A DNA stretch of 46,246 nucleotides from an uncultured Planctomycetaceae bacterium. Lineage in GTDB: Bacteria; Planctomycetota; Planctomycetia; Gemmatales; Gemmataceae. Numbering within the stretch: position 1 is the first letter of the stretch; each line of letters begins with the position of its first letter. The stretch is taken from NCBI GenBank assembly GCA_903960945.1, contig CAJCCR010000268.1, positions 1 through 46,246 on the forward strand. The letters are read 5' to 3'. The notes under the pieces are model-generated. The model searched no databases, was not told the origin of the DNA, and saw only the letters and a list, made by a program, of their open reading frames with translations. Of this stretch, positions 8,429 to 17,848 are shown one piece after another. Made by a program: the position numbers and the translations under genes.

Positions 8429-9346
8429 TTACACATCACAAACATCAACTGCTTGCTTCAGGCTTTCTTTCGCATTACGGGTCGGGATGAATTCGTGGCC
8501 GACAAAGCCCTTGTAGCCAACTTCCACCAACTTCTTCATGATGGGTTGATACTGAATTTCTTGGTTGGCATCGAGTTCATTCCTACCAGGATTTCCAGCA
8601 GTATGAATGTGGGCGATGATATCCTTGCACTCGCCAATTCTACGAATCACATCACCATGCATGATCTGCACATGATAAATATCGAAAAGAATTTTAATAT
8701 TGGGAGACCCTACTTTGCGCACAACCTTGGCAAGCCAATCTAGATCATCGCCCTGATAACCCGGATGGCCCTTCATGGGGTGTGAACCATCCCTCGTGTT
8801 AAGATGTTCAACCGCAACAGTGACACCATTTTTTTCAGCATGGCCAGCAATTTGCTTTAAGCCTTCAATGCAATTTTTTTCCGCATCATCAAGAGAGATC
8901 ACCGCACTCTTCGGATCATCTGCGTTGGTGTATTTAAAACCCACAAAACCAATCACCGTGGGAACCTTAAACTCTGCACAAGCATCGATGGTTTCACGGG
9001 TGTACTTTAAAAGTTCTTCACGATATACAGGGTTGTTGAAACCTTTTTTGAAACCACCGGGTGCACCGTTCGAAGCAATTGCAATTTCCAAGCCATGCTT
9101 CTTCACCGTTGCAAACTGCGCGGGTCGTAACAACTCAATGGAGGTACATCCAACCTCCTTGGCATTCACACATAATTCATCCAAGGTCCATTTATCGCCA
9201 CTGCTCATAAAGCACCACGAACACGCACTATGCCTGATATTGCCTTTGCGTTTGTTATCTGCGCACTGTGCTTGCGATAGAATTGCAGTGGTTGTTCCTG
9301 CTGCTATGGCGGCTTGCATCATATTTCTTCGATTCATCTTTTTCAT
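8429..9346 (-). CDS. Hydroxypyruvate isomerase-like sugar phosphate isomerase/epimerase (exported)
   Basis: 305 residues. A twin-arginine-like N-terminus (MNRRNMMQAAIAAG) predicts export. The rest is an AP-endonuclease-2/xylose-isomerase-like TIM barrel. EHLNTRDGSHP, LFDIYHVQIMHGDVIRRI and HIHTAGNPGRNELD match the hydroxypyruvate isomerase (Hyi) branch, and the Glu/Asp/His residues in them are the expected divalent-metal ligands. The ATG at 9346 has AAGGAT 7 bases upstream. It follows mazF on the same strand with a 23-bp gap. Export of Hyi-like proteins is common in planctomycetes. The actual substrate is unknown, so hyi is not assigned. Confidence 0.82.
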   Translation of the reverse strand: MKKMNRRNMMQAAIAAGTTTAILSQAQCADNKRKGNIRHSACSWCFMSSGDKWTLDELCVNAKEVGCTSIELLRPAQFATVKKHGLEIAIASNGAPGGFKKGFNNPVYREELLKYTRETIDACAEFKVPTVIGFVGFKYTNADDPKSAVISLDDAEKNCIEGLKQIAGHAEKNGVTVAVEHLNTRDGSHPMKGHPGYQGDDLDWLAKVVRKVGSPNIKILFDIYHVQIMHGDVIRRIGECKDIIAHIHTAGNPGRNELDANQEIQYQPIMKKLVEVGYKGFVGHEFIPTRNAKESLKQAVDVCDV

Positions 9347-9357
9347 GGTATATCCTT

Positions 9358-9376
9358 TAACTTAGCAAATTAAGCA
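9358..9376. repeat. Short direct repeat flanking mazEF (copy 1)
   Basis: TAACTTAGCAAATTAAGCA matches 10061-10080 (TAACTTAGCGAATTTTAGCA) with two mismatches and a one-base gap. It overlaps the mazF stop codon; the other copy overlaps the sulfatase stop codon. The match is short and the sequence AT-rich, so chance is not excluded. Confidence 0.4.
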
Positions 9377-9711
9377 CCCAGCAATAAACCGATACTTTCC
9401 AATACTTCTTCGATGATATCGCTAGAAATCCGGCATATCTTGGAAGCGTTCCTTGACTTCCAATCCAAACTCTTGACTTGATCCGAAAGTATGGCCCCAG
9501 AAGCCTTTAATCCTTTGGGAATTAAAACTTCAAATGGATAGCCCTTTACCTGGTTGGTAATCGGACAGAAAATAGCCAAACCCACTTTACGGTTATAACT
9601 TGAGGGCGAAAGTGTTAATGCAGGCCTGCGACCTGATTGTTCATGCCCAGATTGAGGCATACATTCTAACCAGACAACATCACCCCGTTCTGGGCAATAG
9701 GATTTTGTCAT
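9370..9711 (-). CDS. mazF: MazF/PemK-type mRNA endoribonuclease toxin
   Basis: 113 residues, full length for PemK/MazF. The order of motifs fits the family: PERGDVVWLECMPQSGHEQSGRRPAL at the N-terminus (catalytic Arg region and nucleotide loop), IFCPITNQVKGYPFEVLIP in the middle, and GAILSDQVKSLDW with the conserved Asp-Gln. MazF cleaves single-stranded mRNA at short sequences and is inhibited by the MazE partner encoded immediately upstream with a 4-bp ATGA overlap. The pair sits in a block of carbohydrate genes and looks like an insert between the Hyi-like and sulfatase genes. Confidence 0.92.
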   Translation of the reverse strand: MTKSYCPERGDVVWLECMPQSGHEQSGRRPALTLSPSSYNRKVGLAIFCPITNQVKGYPFEVLIPKGLKASGAILSDQVKSLDWKSRNASKICRISSDIIEEVLESIGLLLGA

Positions 9712-9953
9712 AGGGAGGATTCTCTGCCCACGGATTTTCCAGTATCAGCTTCACCGTGGATATTAGAACTATTTACCTTGGAAAGTAATTTATTAAGATC
9801 ACCTCGACTTTTTTTCTCGGGCTTAAGAATGATCTTTCCTGCATCCACCGAAATCTCCATGATAGCGCCATCATGAATCTGCAAATCTTTCGCAACCAAT
9901 GCGGGAATTCGAACCGCCATGCTGTTTCCCCATTTTTTTACGCTGGTCTTCAT
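9708..9953 (-). CDS. mazE: MazE/PemI-type antitoxin (AbrB/SpoVT-like)
   Basis: The frame is open to 9986, but the ATG at 9953 (MKTSVKKWGNSMAVRIP) is chosen because AGGAGA lies 6 bases upstream and this is the canonical MazE N-terminus. It gives 81 residues: an AbrB-type swapped-hairpin DNA-binding domain (about 1-48, ending IILKPEKK) and a disordered C-terminal tail that should wrap around MazF. Its stop overlaps the mazF start. It is expected to bind toxin and repress its own promoter. Confidence 0.9.
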   Translation of the reverse strand: MKTSVKKWGNSMAVRIPALVAKDLQIHDGAIMEISVDAGKIILKPEKKSRGDLNKLLSKVNSSNIHGEADTGKSVGRESSL

Positions 9954-9985
9954 AGGCAATCTCCTGTAGATACATTGTATAAACA

Positions 9986-10001
9986 TTATGAAGCTTTATA
10001 A
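9986..10001. promoter_or_regulatory. Candidate mazEF operator palindrome
   Basis: TTATGAAGCTTTATAA is a 16-bp palindrome with a single mismatched pair, centred on AAGCTT, about 33-48 bases upstream of the mazE start. MazE-type antitoxins autoregulate through palindromes near their promoter. The function is inferred from position only. Confidence 0.35.
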
Positions 10002-10060
10002 ATGCTAGCTTACAGAAGGCCTCTCCACTTGCTCCCCACCCCATGCGCCATGCACGATTG

Positions 10061-10080
10061 TAACTTAGCGAATTTTAGCA
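10061..10080. repeat. Short direct repeat flanking mazEF (copy 2)
   Basis: This copy spans the sulfatase stop codon and repeats, in the same orientation, the sequence at the mazF stop (9358-9376). Together they bracket mazEF. Confidence 0.4.
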
Positions 10081-11540
10081 TCGGGTAACGCAGTTCCAAT
10101 TCCCAGATCTAAGGGCATTGAATCTTTTTCAAGGCCCAGTTCCAGTTTCAACTTCCCCAACTCACTTTTTAACTCTGTTATTTTTCCAGCGTATCTTGCA
10201 TCCTTGATAAGATTCACACGCTCTTCAGGATCATTCTTAATGTTGTAAAGCTCCGCAAGATGGCGGTCAGGTTTATCATCGCCATGAGGGTAATGAATAA
10301 ACTTCCACTCATCCGTTCTCACACCACGCACATTGGGAGTGTAAGGAAATTGTTTTTCGTAGTTGTAATGGTAAAGGAATGATTTGCGCCAATTGGGGTC
10401 ATCCCCCTGAACCATCTTAACCCACGACTTACCATGAATGTTTTCTAACCTTGGGGCGTCACAAAGTTCGAGTAGACTAGGAGCCATATCCACAGTAAGA
10501 ACTAAGTTATCAATTTTCTTTGGGGCCTTCGTATCAGAAAGCTTAGGGTAGCGAACAATCAGAGGGATACGAATGGAAGGTTCATGCATGGTGCGCTTGT
10601 CAACCATGCCATGTTCGCCATTAAGCAAACCATTATCCCCCATGAAAACAATAATGGTGCGATCAAGCTCTCCTCTTTTTTCAAGTTCTTTGACCAACAA
10701 GCCAATGCTGTCATCCACAGAAAGAATGGTACCCCAGTAGCTGCGGATCATAGCTGCAAAATCCTTGACTGCTTCAGGGCTGGAATCGGGGAATTTTTTA
10801 CGGTAATCAAACAAAGGGCCATATATCCCATGCCAGGTATTTAACCTTTGCTTGATCCATTCAGGTTTGTCTGCAAGTTTGAAAGCAGTATCCGGGTAGG
10901 GTACATCAACCTTGTCAAAGGAATGGACATACTTCGGTTCAGGAAAATAAAAGCTATGGGGCGCTTTGTGCCCGATCATGCAAAGCCAAGGTTTGTTTTT
11001 GTCCGTCTTACCAATCCAATCGGAAGCCATGTTGGTAACAACATTAGTGTAATAGCCAGGAACAACTTTACGATTACCTCCGATATTAAATTCGGTATCG
11101 AAGTATTTCCCTTGGCCTTTGTGAGTAATGAAAGTATCAAAGCCAGGCCGTGGGTTATCGTTTTCTTCACCCATATGCCATTTGCCGAAATAAGCAGTCT
11201 GGTATCCGGAGTCGTGAAGGACACTAGGAAAACTCCTAAGATTCTCGGGATATTCGGTGAAGTTATTTACAACCGTATGAGCGTGGGCGTATTTACCAGA
11301 AAGAATGGAAGCCCTACTGGGGGAGCAAAGAGAAGTCGTGCAGAAGGTATTTTTAAAATTCACCCCACTGGCTGCAAGCTTATCGATCGATGGGGTCTTG
11401 ATATGGGGATGCCCTGTACACCCAAGGCTATCCCAGCGAAGATCATCGCAAAGGATGAAAAGCACATTGGGCTTCTGGGCCTGCAGGTTTGCAGAAAAGC
11501 CAAGCCATGATAAAACAATCAACATCAGTATCTTTTTCAT
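10065..11540 (-). CDS. Sulfatase (arylsulfatase A family, formylglycine type)
   Basis: 491 residues with a signal peptide ([21 protein letters not shown]), so it is exported. C72 in CSPSRAS is the cysteine converted to formylglycine. Metal and substrate-site motifs are present: [36 protein letters not shown] and [20 protein letters not shown]. The C-terminal region ([12 protein letters not shown]...[12 protein letters not shown]) is the DUF4976-type end found in iduronate-2-sulfatase-like enzymes. The sugar substrate cannot be told from sequence. The start has GGAAGAG 4-10 bases upstream. It is the last gene of the operon 16558-10065, 12 bases after the Gfo/Idh gene. Confidence 0.93.
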   Translation of the reverse strand: MKKILMLIVLSWLGFSANLQAQKPNVLFILCDDLRWDSLGCTGHPHIKTPSIDKLAASGVNFKNTFCTTSLCSPSRASILSGKYAHAHTVVNNFTEYPENLRSFPSVLHDSGYQTAYFGKWHMGEENDNPRPGFDTFITHKGQGKYFDTEFNIGGNRKVVPGYYTNVVTNMASDWIGKTDKNKPWLCMIGHKAPHSFYFPEPKYVHSFDKVDVPYPDTAFKLADKPEWIKQRLNTWHGIYGPLFDYRKKFPDSSPEAVKDFAAMIRSYWGTILSVDDSIGLLVKELEKRGELDRTIIVFMGDNGLLNGEHGMVDKRTMHEPSIRIPLIVRYPKLSDTKAPKKIDNLVLTVDMAPSLLELCDAPRLENIHGKSWVKMVQGDDPNWRKSFLYHYNYEKQFPYTPNVRGVRTDEWKFIHYPHGDDKPDRHLAELYNIKNDPEERVNLIKDARYAGKITELKSELGKLKLELGLEKDSMPLDLGIGTALPDAKIR

Positions 11541-11552
11541 AAAATCTCTTCC

Positions 11553-12635
11553 TTAAAGAGGCAGCTTAATGGCTTTGCCTGTTTTGCTAGATTGATAAAT
11601 AGCGGTAAAAAGTTCAACTGTGGCTCTGCCATCTTCGGCGGAAACCATGGGTTGTTTGTGTTCTCGAACAGCCTGCACGAATTCTCTTATTTGCAAGGCA
11701 TGATAATGAACCGTGGCATCAATCTTGGTGAATTCGTTGCGATCTTCCTGCTGGAACCCTTCGAGCAATTTTTCTTCACCCGGAATTGTCCAAATATCAT
11801 TAAGAGGAGGTTCAGGAATATTCGTCATGCCTGCAATAAAGGTTGCACCCCGATCGGTTTCAACCCCAACAGAAGCACCGTTAGAACCATGAACATGTAC
11901 CTTGGTGTGAATGCCCGGCTTCTGGGAAACACTTGCAAGAATACTACCCAACCCACCGTTAACAAAGCGGAGTGAAGCCACTGCAGTATCTTCAACTTCA
12001 ACACCTGGATGATTGAGGTTTTGGAAATAGCCCTGAACTTCAGCGATGGGGCCCATCAGCCAGCGAAGGATATCAAGTTGGTGAGGCGATTGATTTACAA
12101 GCACGCCGCCGCCCTCGGTGCTCCATTTGCCACGCCATGGATCAGAGCTGTAATATTCCAAACTGCGCCAAGAATACATCAGGAAGAAACCAAGAAGAGG
12201 TTTACCAATCTTCCCCGCATCGATGGCATGTTTCATGCGAAGCACAGGTTCAAAAAACCTGCGCTGACTGATTACACCTAAAGTCGCGCCACTGCTTTTT
12301 GCAGCAGCAATCATGGCATCGCAATCTTCAATGGATGCAGCCATGGGCTTTTCTACAAGCACATGAACCCCTGCATTTAAAGCAGCAACAGTTGGTTGGC
12401 GATGCAAAGGGTGGGGGGTAGCAATCAGTAAAACATCAGGCTTGGCTTTAAGAATCATCTCTTCGATAGTTGTAAAAGCCTGAGCTTTATGTTCTGCAGC
12501 AAACTTAGATGCACGCGAAGAATCAGCATCACAAACAGCAATAAATTCTGCTTCGGGAATCTGAGCAACCGCTTTGCAATGCAAGCCACCAACTTTGCCA
12601 CACCCAACCAAGGCGACTCTTGTTTTTTTCATCAT
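11553..12635 (-). CDS. Gfo/Idh/MocA family NAD(P)-dependent oxidoreductase
   Basis: 360 residues from the ATG at 12635 (AAGG just upstream); an ATG at 12632 is equally possible and the open frame begins with a TTG at 12638. VALVGCGKVGGLHCKAV is the Rossmann dinucleotide motif, LVEKPMAAS is the conserved EKP motif with the catalytic Lys, and GGGVLVNQSPHQLDILRWLMG carries the family's substrate-binding helix. No export signal, so it is cytoplasmic. It is in an operon with a TIM-barrel isomerase (9-bp gap) and the sulfatase, which suggests oxidation or epimerisation of a sugar released by the sulfatase. Confidence 0.9.
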   Translation of the reverse strand: MMKKTRVALVGCGKVGGLHCKAVAQIPEAEFIAVCDADSSRASKFAAEHKAQAFTTIEEMILKAKPDVLLIATPHPLHRQPTVAALNAGVHVLVEKPMAASIEDCDAMIAAAKSSGATLGVISQRRFFEPVLRMKHAIDAGKIGKPLLGFFLMYSWRSLEYYSSDPWRGKWSTEGGGVLVNQSPHQLDILRWLMGPIAEVQGYFQNLNHPGVEVEDTAVASLRFVNGGLGSILASVSQKPGIHTKVHVHGSNGASVGVETDRGATFIAGMTNIPEPPLNDIWTIPGEEKLLEGFQQEDRNEFTKIDATVHYHALQIREFVQAVREHKQPMVSAEDGRATVELFTAIYQSSKTGKAIKLPL

Positions 12636-12644
12636 CAAACCTTA

Positions 12645-13541
12645 TTAAGAAAAATACTTCTGGCTCATCATGCGGAGGAAAGCAAGCGACTCCGCCATTT
12701 CTTCCATGCCATTCATACCATCCTCAATACTAACCCATCCCTGATAGTTGTTTTCCTTAAGGATGCGGAAGATGGTATCAAAATCGTTTAGCCCCTTACC
12801 TGTAACGCCATGCTTTAACTTCGATGAATATCCGAGTGTACCATCCGATTGCCGAAGTTCATCAATGTTGGCGCCAGCTTCAAGATAACGATCAGATGCA
12901 TGCATACTGACAACCCTCGAAGCAACATGGCGTAAGAGTTCAACCGGATCATCCCCAGCAACGATGGCGTTGGAAGGATCAAACTGCACGCCGAAGTTCT
13001 CTCTATCTTCGATGGAATTAACAAGATCAAGGAAGACATCCATTTTCTGAGCAAATTCGGGATACTTCCAAAAACCATCCTTGTAATGATTTTCCAAGCC
13101 AAGAATGATGCCGTTTTCACGAGCTACCGGAAGAAGAGCCTTAATACAATCAGCAGCCCAAGCAAGCCCCTGCGCACGCGAAACCTCGGGGAAACGCTGG
13201 CCACTAAGAACCCTGCAAACCGCACCCTTACCGCCCAACCTTCGGGTCACTTCAATCTTTTGGATATGCGTATCAATCATCTGCTTACGAACATTGGCAT
13301 CGGGGTGAGTAAAATCAGGCGAACAACAAAGCATGGGCATTGCAAACCCAGCATCATGAATGGCATTGGCAACCTTATCAATGTAATCATTATCGAGGCT
13401 GGTAAAAAAACCATCGTACATCTCAAGGCCATCTGCATCGAGGTTCTTCGCCATCTCAATCCACTGAAAAACAGTCATCTCACGAGTGCCTGCAATCGTA
13501 TCGAGATAACATTTGGGAAATGCGGAAATTTTCAATGGCAC
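12645..13541 (-). CDS. Sugar phosphate isomerase/epimerase family TIM-barrel protein
   Basis: 298 residues. The start is GTG at 13541 with AGGAAT 9 bases upstream and no competing ATG before the conserved N-terminus. Features of the AP_endonuc_2 barrel: GLEMYDGFF, LGLENHYKDGFW, FGVQFDPSNAIVAGDDP and WVSIEDGMNG, supplying Glu, Asp and His metal ligands. It is cytoplasmic by absence of a signal. It lies between the PVC cytochrome gene (44-bp gap) and the Gfo/Idh gene (9-bp gap). It most likely isomerises or epimerises (or aldol-cleaves) the sugar handled by the operon; the exact reaction is unknown. Confidence 0.86.
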   Translation of the reverse strand: MPLKISAFPKCYLDTIAGTREMTVFQWIEMAKNLDADGLEMYDGFFTSLDNDYIDKVANAIHDAGFAMPMLCCSPDFTHPDANVRKQMIDTHIQKIEVTRRLGGKGAVCRVLSGQRFPEVSRAQGLAWAADCIKALLPVARENGIILGLENHYKDGFWKYPEFAQKMDVFLDLVNSIEDRENFGVQFDPSNAIVAGDDPVELLRHVASRVVSMHASDRYLEAGANIDELRQSDGTLGYSSKLKHGVTGKGLNDFDTIFRILKENNYQGWVSIEDGMNGMEEMAESLAFLRMMSQKYFS

Positions 13542-13585
13542 AACTAGGATTCCTTATTTAATGAATAAAACAAATCAAACTAACA

Positions 13586-16558
13586 TTACGGTGCGCCCGG
13601 GATCTTTTTAGCCTTCGGATCTTCCGGAGGCTTATCCAGAATAAGATACCCGAACAGATCAGCCATCTCTTTAGGGGTGATCTGCTTTTCCAAACCTTCA
13701 GGCATGAGGCTGTTCTTACTACGGCTAACTTCTTCAACTTCAGCACGGGGGATAACTTCTACTTTACCACCCTGCACCTTAAGAGAAATTTTAGTGGTGC
13801 TATCTTCCACCATAAGACCCGTAAGTAATCGGCCCTTAGTAGTCACTACGGATGTGGCTTGGTAATCAGCGCCAATCACCAAGCTAGGATCAAACACATT
13901 AGAAAGGAGCTGTTCGAAATTAGCTCTACCGTTAAGAGTGATATCAGGGCCCACTTCCTGCCCTTCGCCGTGCATCTTATGGCATTGGCCACAAACCTTA
14001 TTAAAGACAAGTCTGCCCGCTTTGGGATCGCCTGGGTTAGCGACAATGTGACTCCGCATGTTTGCAAGGATGCTGTCGCGAGCAGGATCACGGCCTTCGC
14101 GCACAGTACCCCAAACAGCGAGCACTTTCTTTTTCAATTCAGGGTCTTTGTCTGCCATCATCTTTCGGGCCTGATTGGTTCCCATTGCGGTAGTCGGGAT
14201 TTTTTTGGCAGCCATTGCATCAAGAAGTTTATTCGACCAAGTATTTCGCTGCGAAAGCAGTTCAATTGCACGAGGCTGAACATTGGGATCAAGAGCAGGG
14301 TAAAGTGAAATTACCATGTCTGCAATTGCAGGGTCTTGCAACTTCCCCAATGCAGAAATCAGGTTTCCCCTTAGCCCAATGGAAGTGTTTTTATTAGTGA
14401 TGATAACCTTTGCAGTATTCAAAGCATTCACAGGATTGATTGCAACCAAGGCATCAAAAGCCATGATTCGAGAAGGTTCATCTGCTTTTGGATTTTCGAG
14501 CACCTTGGTAATTTCACCAAGCGCCTCTGCATCATTCCAAGAAGCTTTAAGAATTTTCGTTTCAATCCACGAAGAAGCTTTTACAAGAACAGGGGTTAAT
14601 CCAGAGCGCAAGGTTTCAAGATCCTTCCCCTTAAGGTCGCCTGATTGCAACTTCCCAGATAACATCTGGATCACTTGCTTTGCAGATTCTTGATGATCAT
14701 CTTTTATCAGAAGGGAAAGAAGGGCAATGTTGATTTCAGGATTCACTTTACCTGCAAGCATTCTTTCAGCAAACTTCCCGAGAAGTGCTGCTTCCGCCTG
14801 GGAACTAGGGTTGGACTCTGCTGCCTTCAGAAAAGTTTCTGCAACATTGGAAGTATCAAGCAAAGGCTGAAGATTTTGCCAAACGATGGAGGCGATCACC
14901 ATATCTTTATCAGCATTAGCAAGCACATCAGATAAAACTTTGGGCGCATCAAGTGCGGTGATTTTCTTAGCTGCAATTGCAAGTTGCAATAGCACATCTT
15001 TTGAAACATCGTTTGCCATGCCTTTTAGCTTGGTGCGAATTTCCTGACTAACCTGATGGGTATTTCCTGCAGAGCGAATGCCCCACGAACGCAAAAGAGG
15101 ATCCGCATTAGAAAGAAGTTCCAAATGAAATACTTCGGGAAGTGGGCCACTGCTTACAAGCACCCAGAGTGCGTGCATGCGTGCCTTATGATTGGCTTTA
15201 TCATCGAGTACAATCGCTTCAATTTTTGGTCTGATACCTGGGCTTTTTGCATTGGTAAGCCTTTCGATCAAAAGCCTCTGCGCATTCTCTCGGAAATAAA
15301 TATTTGGATTACCCAAATGCTTGAGAAGCACTTCATCCGAATCTGATGCAAGATCAAACTTGGGCGCCCTCGGGGTTTCCTTATAGCGAAGTCGGTAAAT
15401 GCGGCCCCGCTCACGATCAATACCTGCTGGGTCTCTTCGTGCATCCTGATAACAATGATAACGATCATACCAATCAAGAATATAAAGGCAGCCATCCGGT
15501 CCAGTTTTCTGACCCACCGGCATGAACCACGCATCGTTAGCAGTAAGCAAATCATTACGCGGAGTTGCAAAATAGGAAGACCCTTGGCGTTCTAACTTAT
15601 CAGCATTGATACAACCACCATGGATGTTGCCCATGTAAAGCACTTCCCGATATTCTTCCGGATAAGCTTCAGAATCAAAATAAGTAAGGCCACAATAAGC
15701 CGCCATCTGATGTTTATGCTTAACGATAGAATTCAACTTCCAAGTGAAAGGGGGGTAAACCCCAGCTTGCCTGTGATAGTAACCACTTTCAGCAAGATGC
15801 CAAAGATGATCGATCACACAAGCACTTGCAAACGCAGAACCTTCCTTATCGAATGCAACGCCCCAAGGGTTGCTGACACCTTCCGCAAAAAGTTCGAACT
15901 CCCGTGTTTTAGGGTGGATACGAAAAAGCGCACAAGTGAAGTTATGCTCTTTGCCTTGGTGTTTGATTTTGCTGCGATTGAAAACACCATTGAACCCATA
16001 AAGCCAACCATCTGGCCCCCAGGTAAGGGAATTAGGAAGCTCATGCGTATCCTCTCTGCCAAACCCTGTAACAATAACTTCGCTCTTATCAGCCTTGCCA
16101 TCGTTATCGGTATCTTGAAGCAAAAGAAGATCTGGGGAGTTAGCGATCCAAACACCACCATGGCCCACTGCGATTCCTGACGGAATATTAAGTCCCTCAG
16201 CAAAGATGGTAACCTTATCGATTTTGCCATCGTTGTTGGTATCTTCTAGAATTTTAACTCGATCTCTGCCTTTGCCTGGTTCTAAGCGGGGGTATTCGAG
16301 CGATTCAACGACCCAAAAACGGCCTCTTTCATCAATGGTAAAAGCAACTGGGTTTACTAAGTCGGGTTCGCATGCAACTACTTCAACCGTAAAGCCTTCG
16401 GGCACTTTCATGTGCTTAATAGCTTCTTCGGGAGTGTAGGCTGGGTTAGGCATGGATTTTTGGGCATGCGGGATAACCTGCTTAGGGGTTTGTGCAAAAA
16501 CAAATCCTGCAGTAATTCCAACCACGCCTAATAGCAACCTAATATATGCTCGCTGCAT
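13586..16558 (-). CDS. PVC-type membrane-bound dehydrogenase / HEAT / c-type cytochrome protein
   Basis: 990 residues with a signal peptide (LLLGVVGITAGFVFAQ). Residues about 40-400 form a beta-propeller of the PVC dehydrogenase type (FTIDERGRFWVVESLEYP, LTWGPDGWLYGFNGV, CVIDHLWHLAESGYYHRQ, GPDGCLYILDWYDRYH). Residues about 420-800 are HEAT-like helical repeats. The C-terminal haem domain has CGQCH near residue 855, followed by GPDITLNGRANFEQLLSNVFDPS and a DUF-type tail. It is expected to oxidise a sugar in the periplasm and pass electrons to the respiratory chain; this role is inferred. It is first in the minus-strand operon that ends with the sulfatase. Confidence 0.92.
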   Translation of the reverse strand: MQRAYIRLLLGVVGITAGFVFAQTPKQVIPHAQKSMPNPAYTPEEAIKHMKVPEGFTVEVVACEPDLVNPVAFTIDERGRFWVVESLEYPRLEPGKGRDRVKILEDTNNDGKIDKVTIFAEGLNIPSGIAVGHGGVWIANSPDLLLLQDTDNDGKADKSEVIVTGFGREDTHELPNSLTWGPDGWLYGFNGVFNRSKIKHQGKEHNFTCALFRIHPKTREFELFAEGVSNPWGVAFDKEGSAFASACVIDHLWHLAESGYYHRQAGVYPPFTWKLNSIVKHKHQMAAYCGLTYFDSEAYPEEYREVLYMGNIHGGCINADKLERQGSSYFATPRNDLLTANDAWFMPVGQKTGPDGCLYILDWYDRYHCYQDARRDPAGIDRERGRIYRLRYKETPRAPKFDLASDSDEVLLKHLGNPNIYFRENAQRLLIERLTNAKSPGIRPKIEAIVLDDKANHKARMHALWVLVSSGPLPEVFHLELLSNADPLLRSWGIRSAGNTHQVSQEIRTKLKGMANDVSKDVLLQLAIAAKKITALDAPKVLSDVLANADKDMVIASIVWQNLQPLLDTSNVAETFLKAAESNPSSQAEAALLGKFAERMLAGKVNPEINIALLSLLIKDDHQESAKQVIQMLSGKLQSGDLKGKDLETLRSGLTPVLVKASSWIETKILKASWNDAEALGEITKVLENPKADEPSRIMAFDALVAINPVNALNTAKVIITNKNTSIGLRGNLISALGKLQDPAIADMVISLYPALDPNVQPRAIELLSQRNTWSNKLLDAMAAKKIPTTAMGTNQARKMMADKDPELKKKVLAVWGTVREGRDPARDSILANMRSHIVANPGDPKAGRLVFNKVCGQCHKMHGEGQEVGPDITLNGRANFEQLLSNVFDPSLVIGADYQATSVVTTKGRLLTGLMVEDSTTKISLKVQGGKVEVIPRAEVEEVSRSKNSLMPEGLEKQITPKEMADLFGYLILDKPPEDPKAKKIPGAP

Positions 16559-16886
16559 AGTAATACTCTTTCTTAACTTTTAAGATTTCCACTTTCAATT
16601 ATTGGTCTTAATTAATTAGAGTAAACATTTTAGATTTTGTACAGCTTTTCTTTGAGAATTATCACACGTAATAAAAAATCAGTTTCGCACTCCAGTCATT
16701 AAAAATCGCAGAATTACACATTTCGCCACCGATAACTGAAACACTCTGGGTTTAATGAACGATACAGTCAGGCTAATGCAACATTTGAAGGGGCACCTTA
16801 ATTTCAGCGATTTTCATTGCCCGCCCTGCCTAATCTTAGATATACTTGAGACTAAGTATTACAATTCAATCTTTTAGAGGCATATC
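16559..16886. other. Divergent intergenic region without a recognised gene
   Basis: This 328-bp AT-rich spacer separates the minus-strand cytochrome operon from the plus-strand DUF1559 gene and must hold both promoters. I see no tRNA, no coding frame of substance and no clear repeat. A short inverted repeat (ATACTT...AAGTAT, 16842-16859) lies about 28 bases before the DUF1559 start. Confidence 0.5.
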
Positions 16887-17819
16887 ATGCTTGCCACGTC
16901 TTCTAAAAATACAAACAAGGGGTTCACCTTAATTGAGTTATTAGTAGTGATTGCAATCATTGCAATCTTGATAGGTCTTCTGCTGCCAGCCGTTCAAAAG
17001 GTGCGCGAAGCTGCAGCCAAGATGCAATGCCAGAATAACCTAAAGCAATTGGCATTGGGCGTGCACAATTATATTTCCACTTTTCAGGCTTTCCCAATGA
17101 GCAGCTCTCCCTGGGTAAACAATAACAATGGTTTTGGCTGGATATTTCGAACCCTTCCTTACTTGGAACAAGAATCCGTTTACAATCAGATCATTGTCTA
17201 TGAATCCGGAAATATGTTTGCAGGCGGTGGGCTACTCAACCCAGCTTGCAGAAACGCAATCGCTTCACCTGTAAAAACCCTTTATTGCCCATCTGATGGC
17301 TCTGCACTTCCCGGTTCACCTGTTGAAACCAAAATGGCACAAATGGACCCAATCAAGGTAACTCTCACCAATTACAAAGGTTCCATGGGAGATAACCGCA
17401 TGGGGGGCGGTTCTAGCATTCATCAAGGTAGGGAACCTGATTGCCATGGTAGTAATCCATGCCCGGGAATTTTCTTCCGCAATAGTTTTCAAGGGCCTGT
17501 AACCTTGGACCATATCCGGGATGGCACCAGCAACACCATGATGATTGGGGAAGACACCCCTATTGAAAATTACCACTCCGCAGCGTTTTATGCCAATGGC
17601 GATTACGCAAGCACCCACGCTCCTCTTAATTATGTACCCAAGCCTTCTACACCAGGCGATTGGTGGAATGTCATCTCTTTTCGTAGCAAACATTCAGGAG
17701 GCGCAAATTTTGCCTTTGCTGATGGGAGCATCAAGTTTATCACCAACGATATCGATTACACCAATGTCTATAAACCTCTTAGCACCAAAAATATTGGCGA
17801 AGTCATACCCAACTATTAA
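16887..17819 (+). CDS. DUF1559 domain-containing protein with prepilin-type N-terminus
   Basis: 310 residues. [20 protein letters not shown] is a type IV prepilin/pseudopilin cleavage and methylation segment followed by the [12 protein letters not shown] helix that is constant in this family. The body ends with SGGANFAFADGSIKFI, the usual H-x-GG..FADGSV C-terminal motif. DUF1559 proteins are greatly expanded in planctomycetes; their function is not established, and a cell-surface pseudopilin-like role is inferred. AGAGG lies 6 bases before the ATG. A small lipoprotein gene follows after 29 bases. Confidence 0.92.
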   Translation: MLATSSKNTNKGFTLIELLVVIAIIAILIGLLLPAVQKVREAAAKMQCQNNLKQLALGVHNYISTFQAFPMSSSPWVNNNNGFGWIFRTLPYLEQESVYNQIIVYESGNMFAGGGLLNPACRNAIASPVKTLYCPSDGSALPGSPVETKMAQMDPIKVTLTNYKGSMGDNRMGGGSSIHQGREPDCHGSNPCPGIFFRNSFQGPVTLDHIRDGTSNTMMIGEDTPIENYHSAAFYANGDYASTHAPLNYVPKPSTPGDWWNVISFRSKHSGGANFAFADGSIKFITNDIDYTNVYKPLSTKNIGEVIPNY

Positions 17820-17848
17820 TCAAACTTGATTTATCAGGAATACTATTG

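Noticed and set aside
10848-11510. 220-residue plus-strand open frame opposite the sulfatase gene
   Set aside because: It is antisense to a clear sulfatase with all catalytic motifs; the translated sequence shows no family motif or domain order.
15620-16180. 186-residue plus-strand open frame opposite the PVC cytochrome gene
   Set aside because: Shadow frame of a strongly supported coding gene; no ribosome site or recognisable domain.
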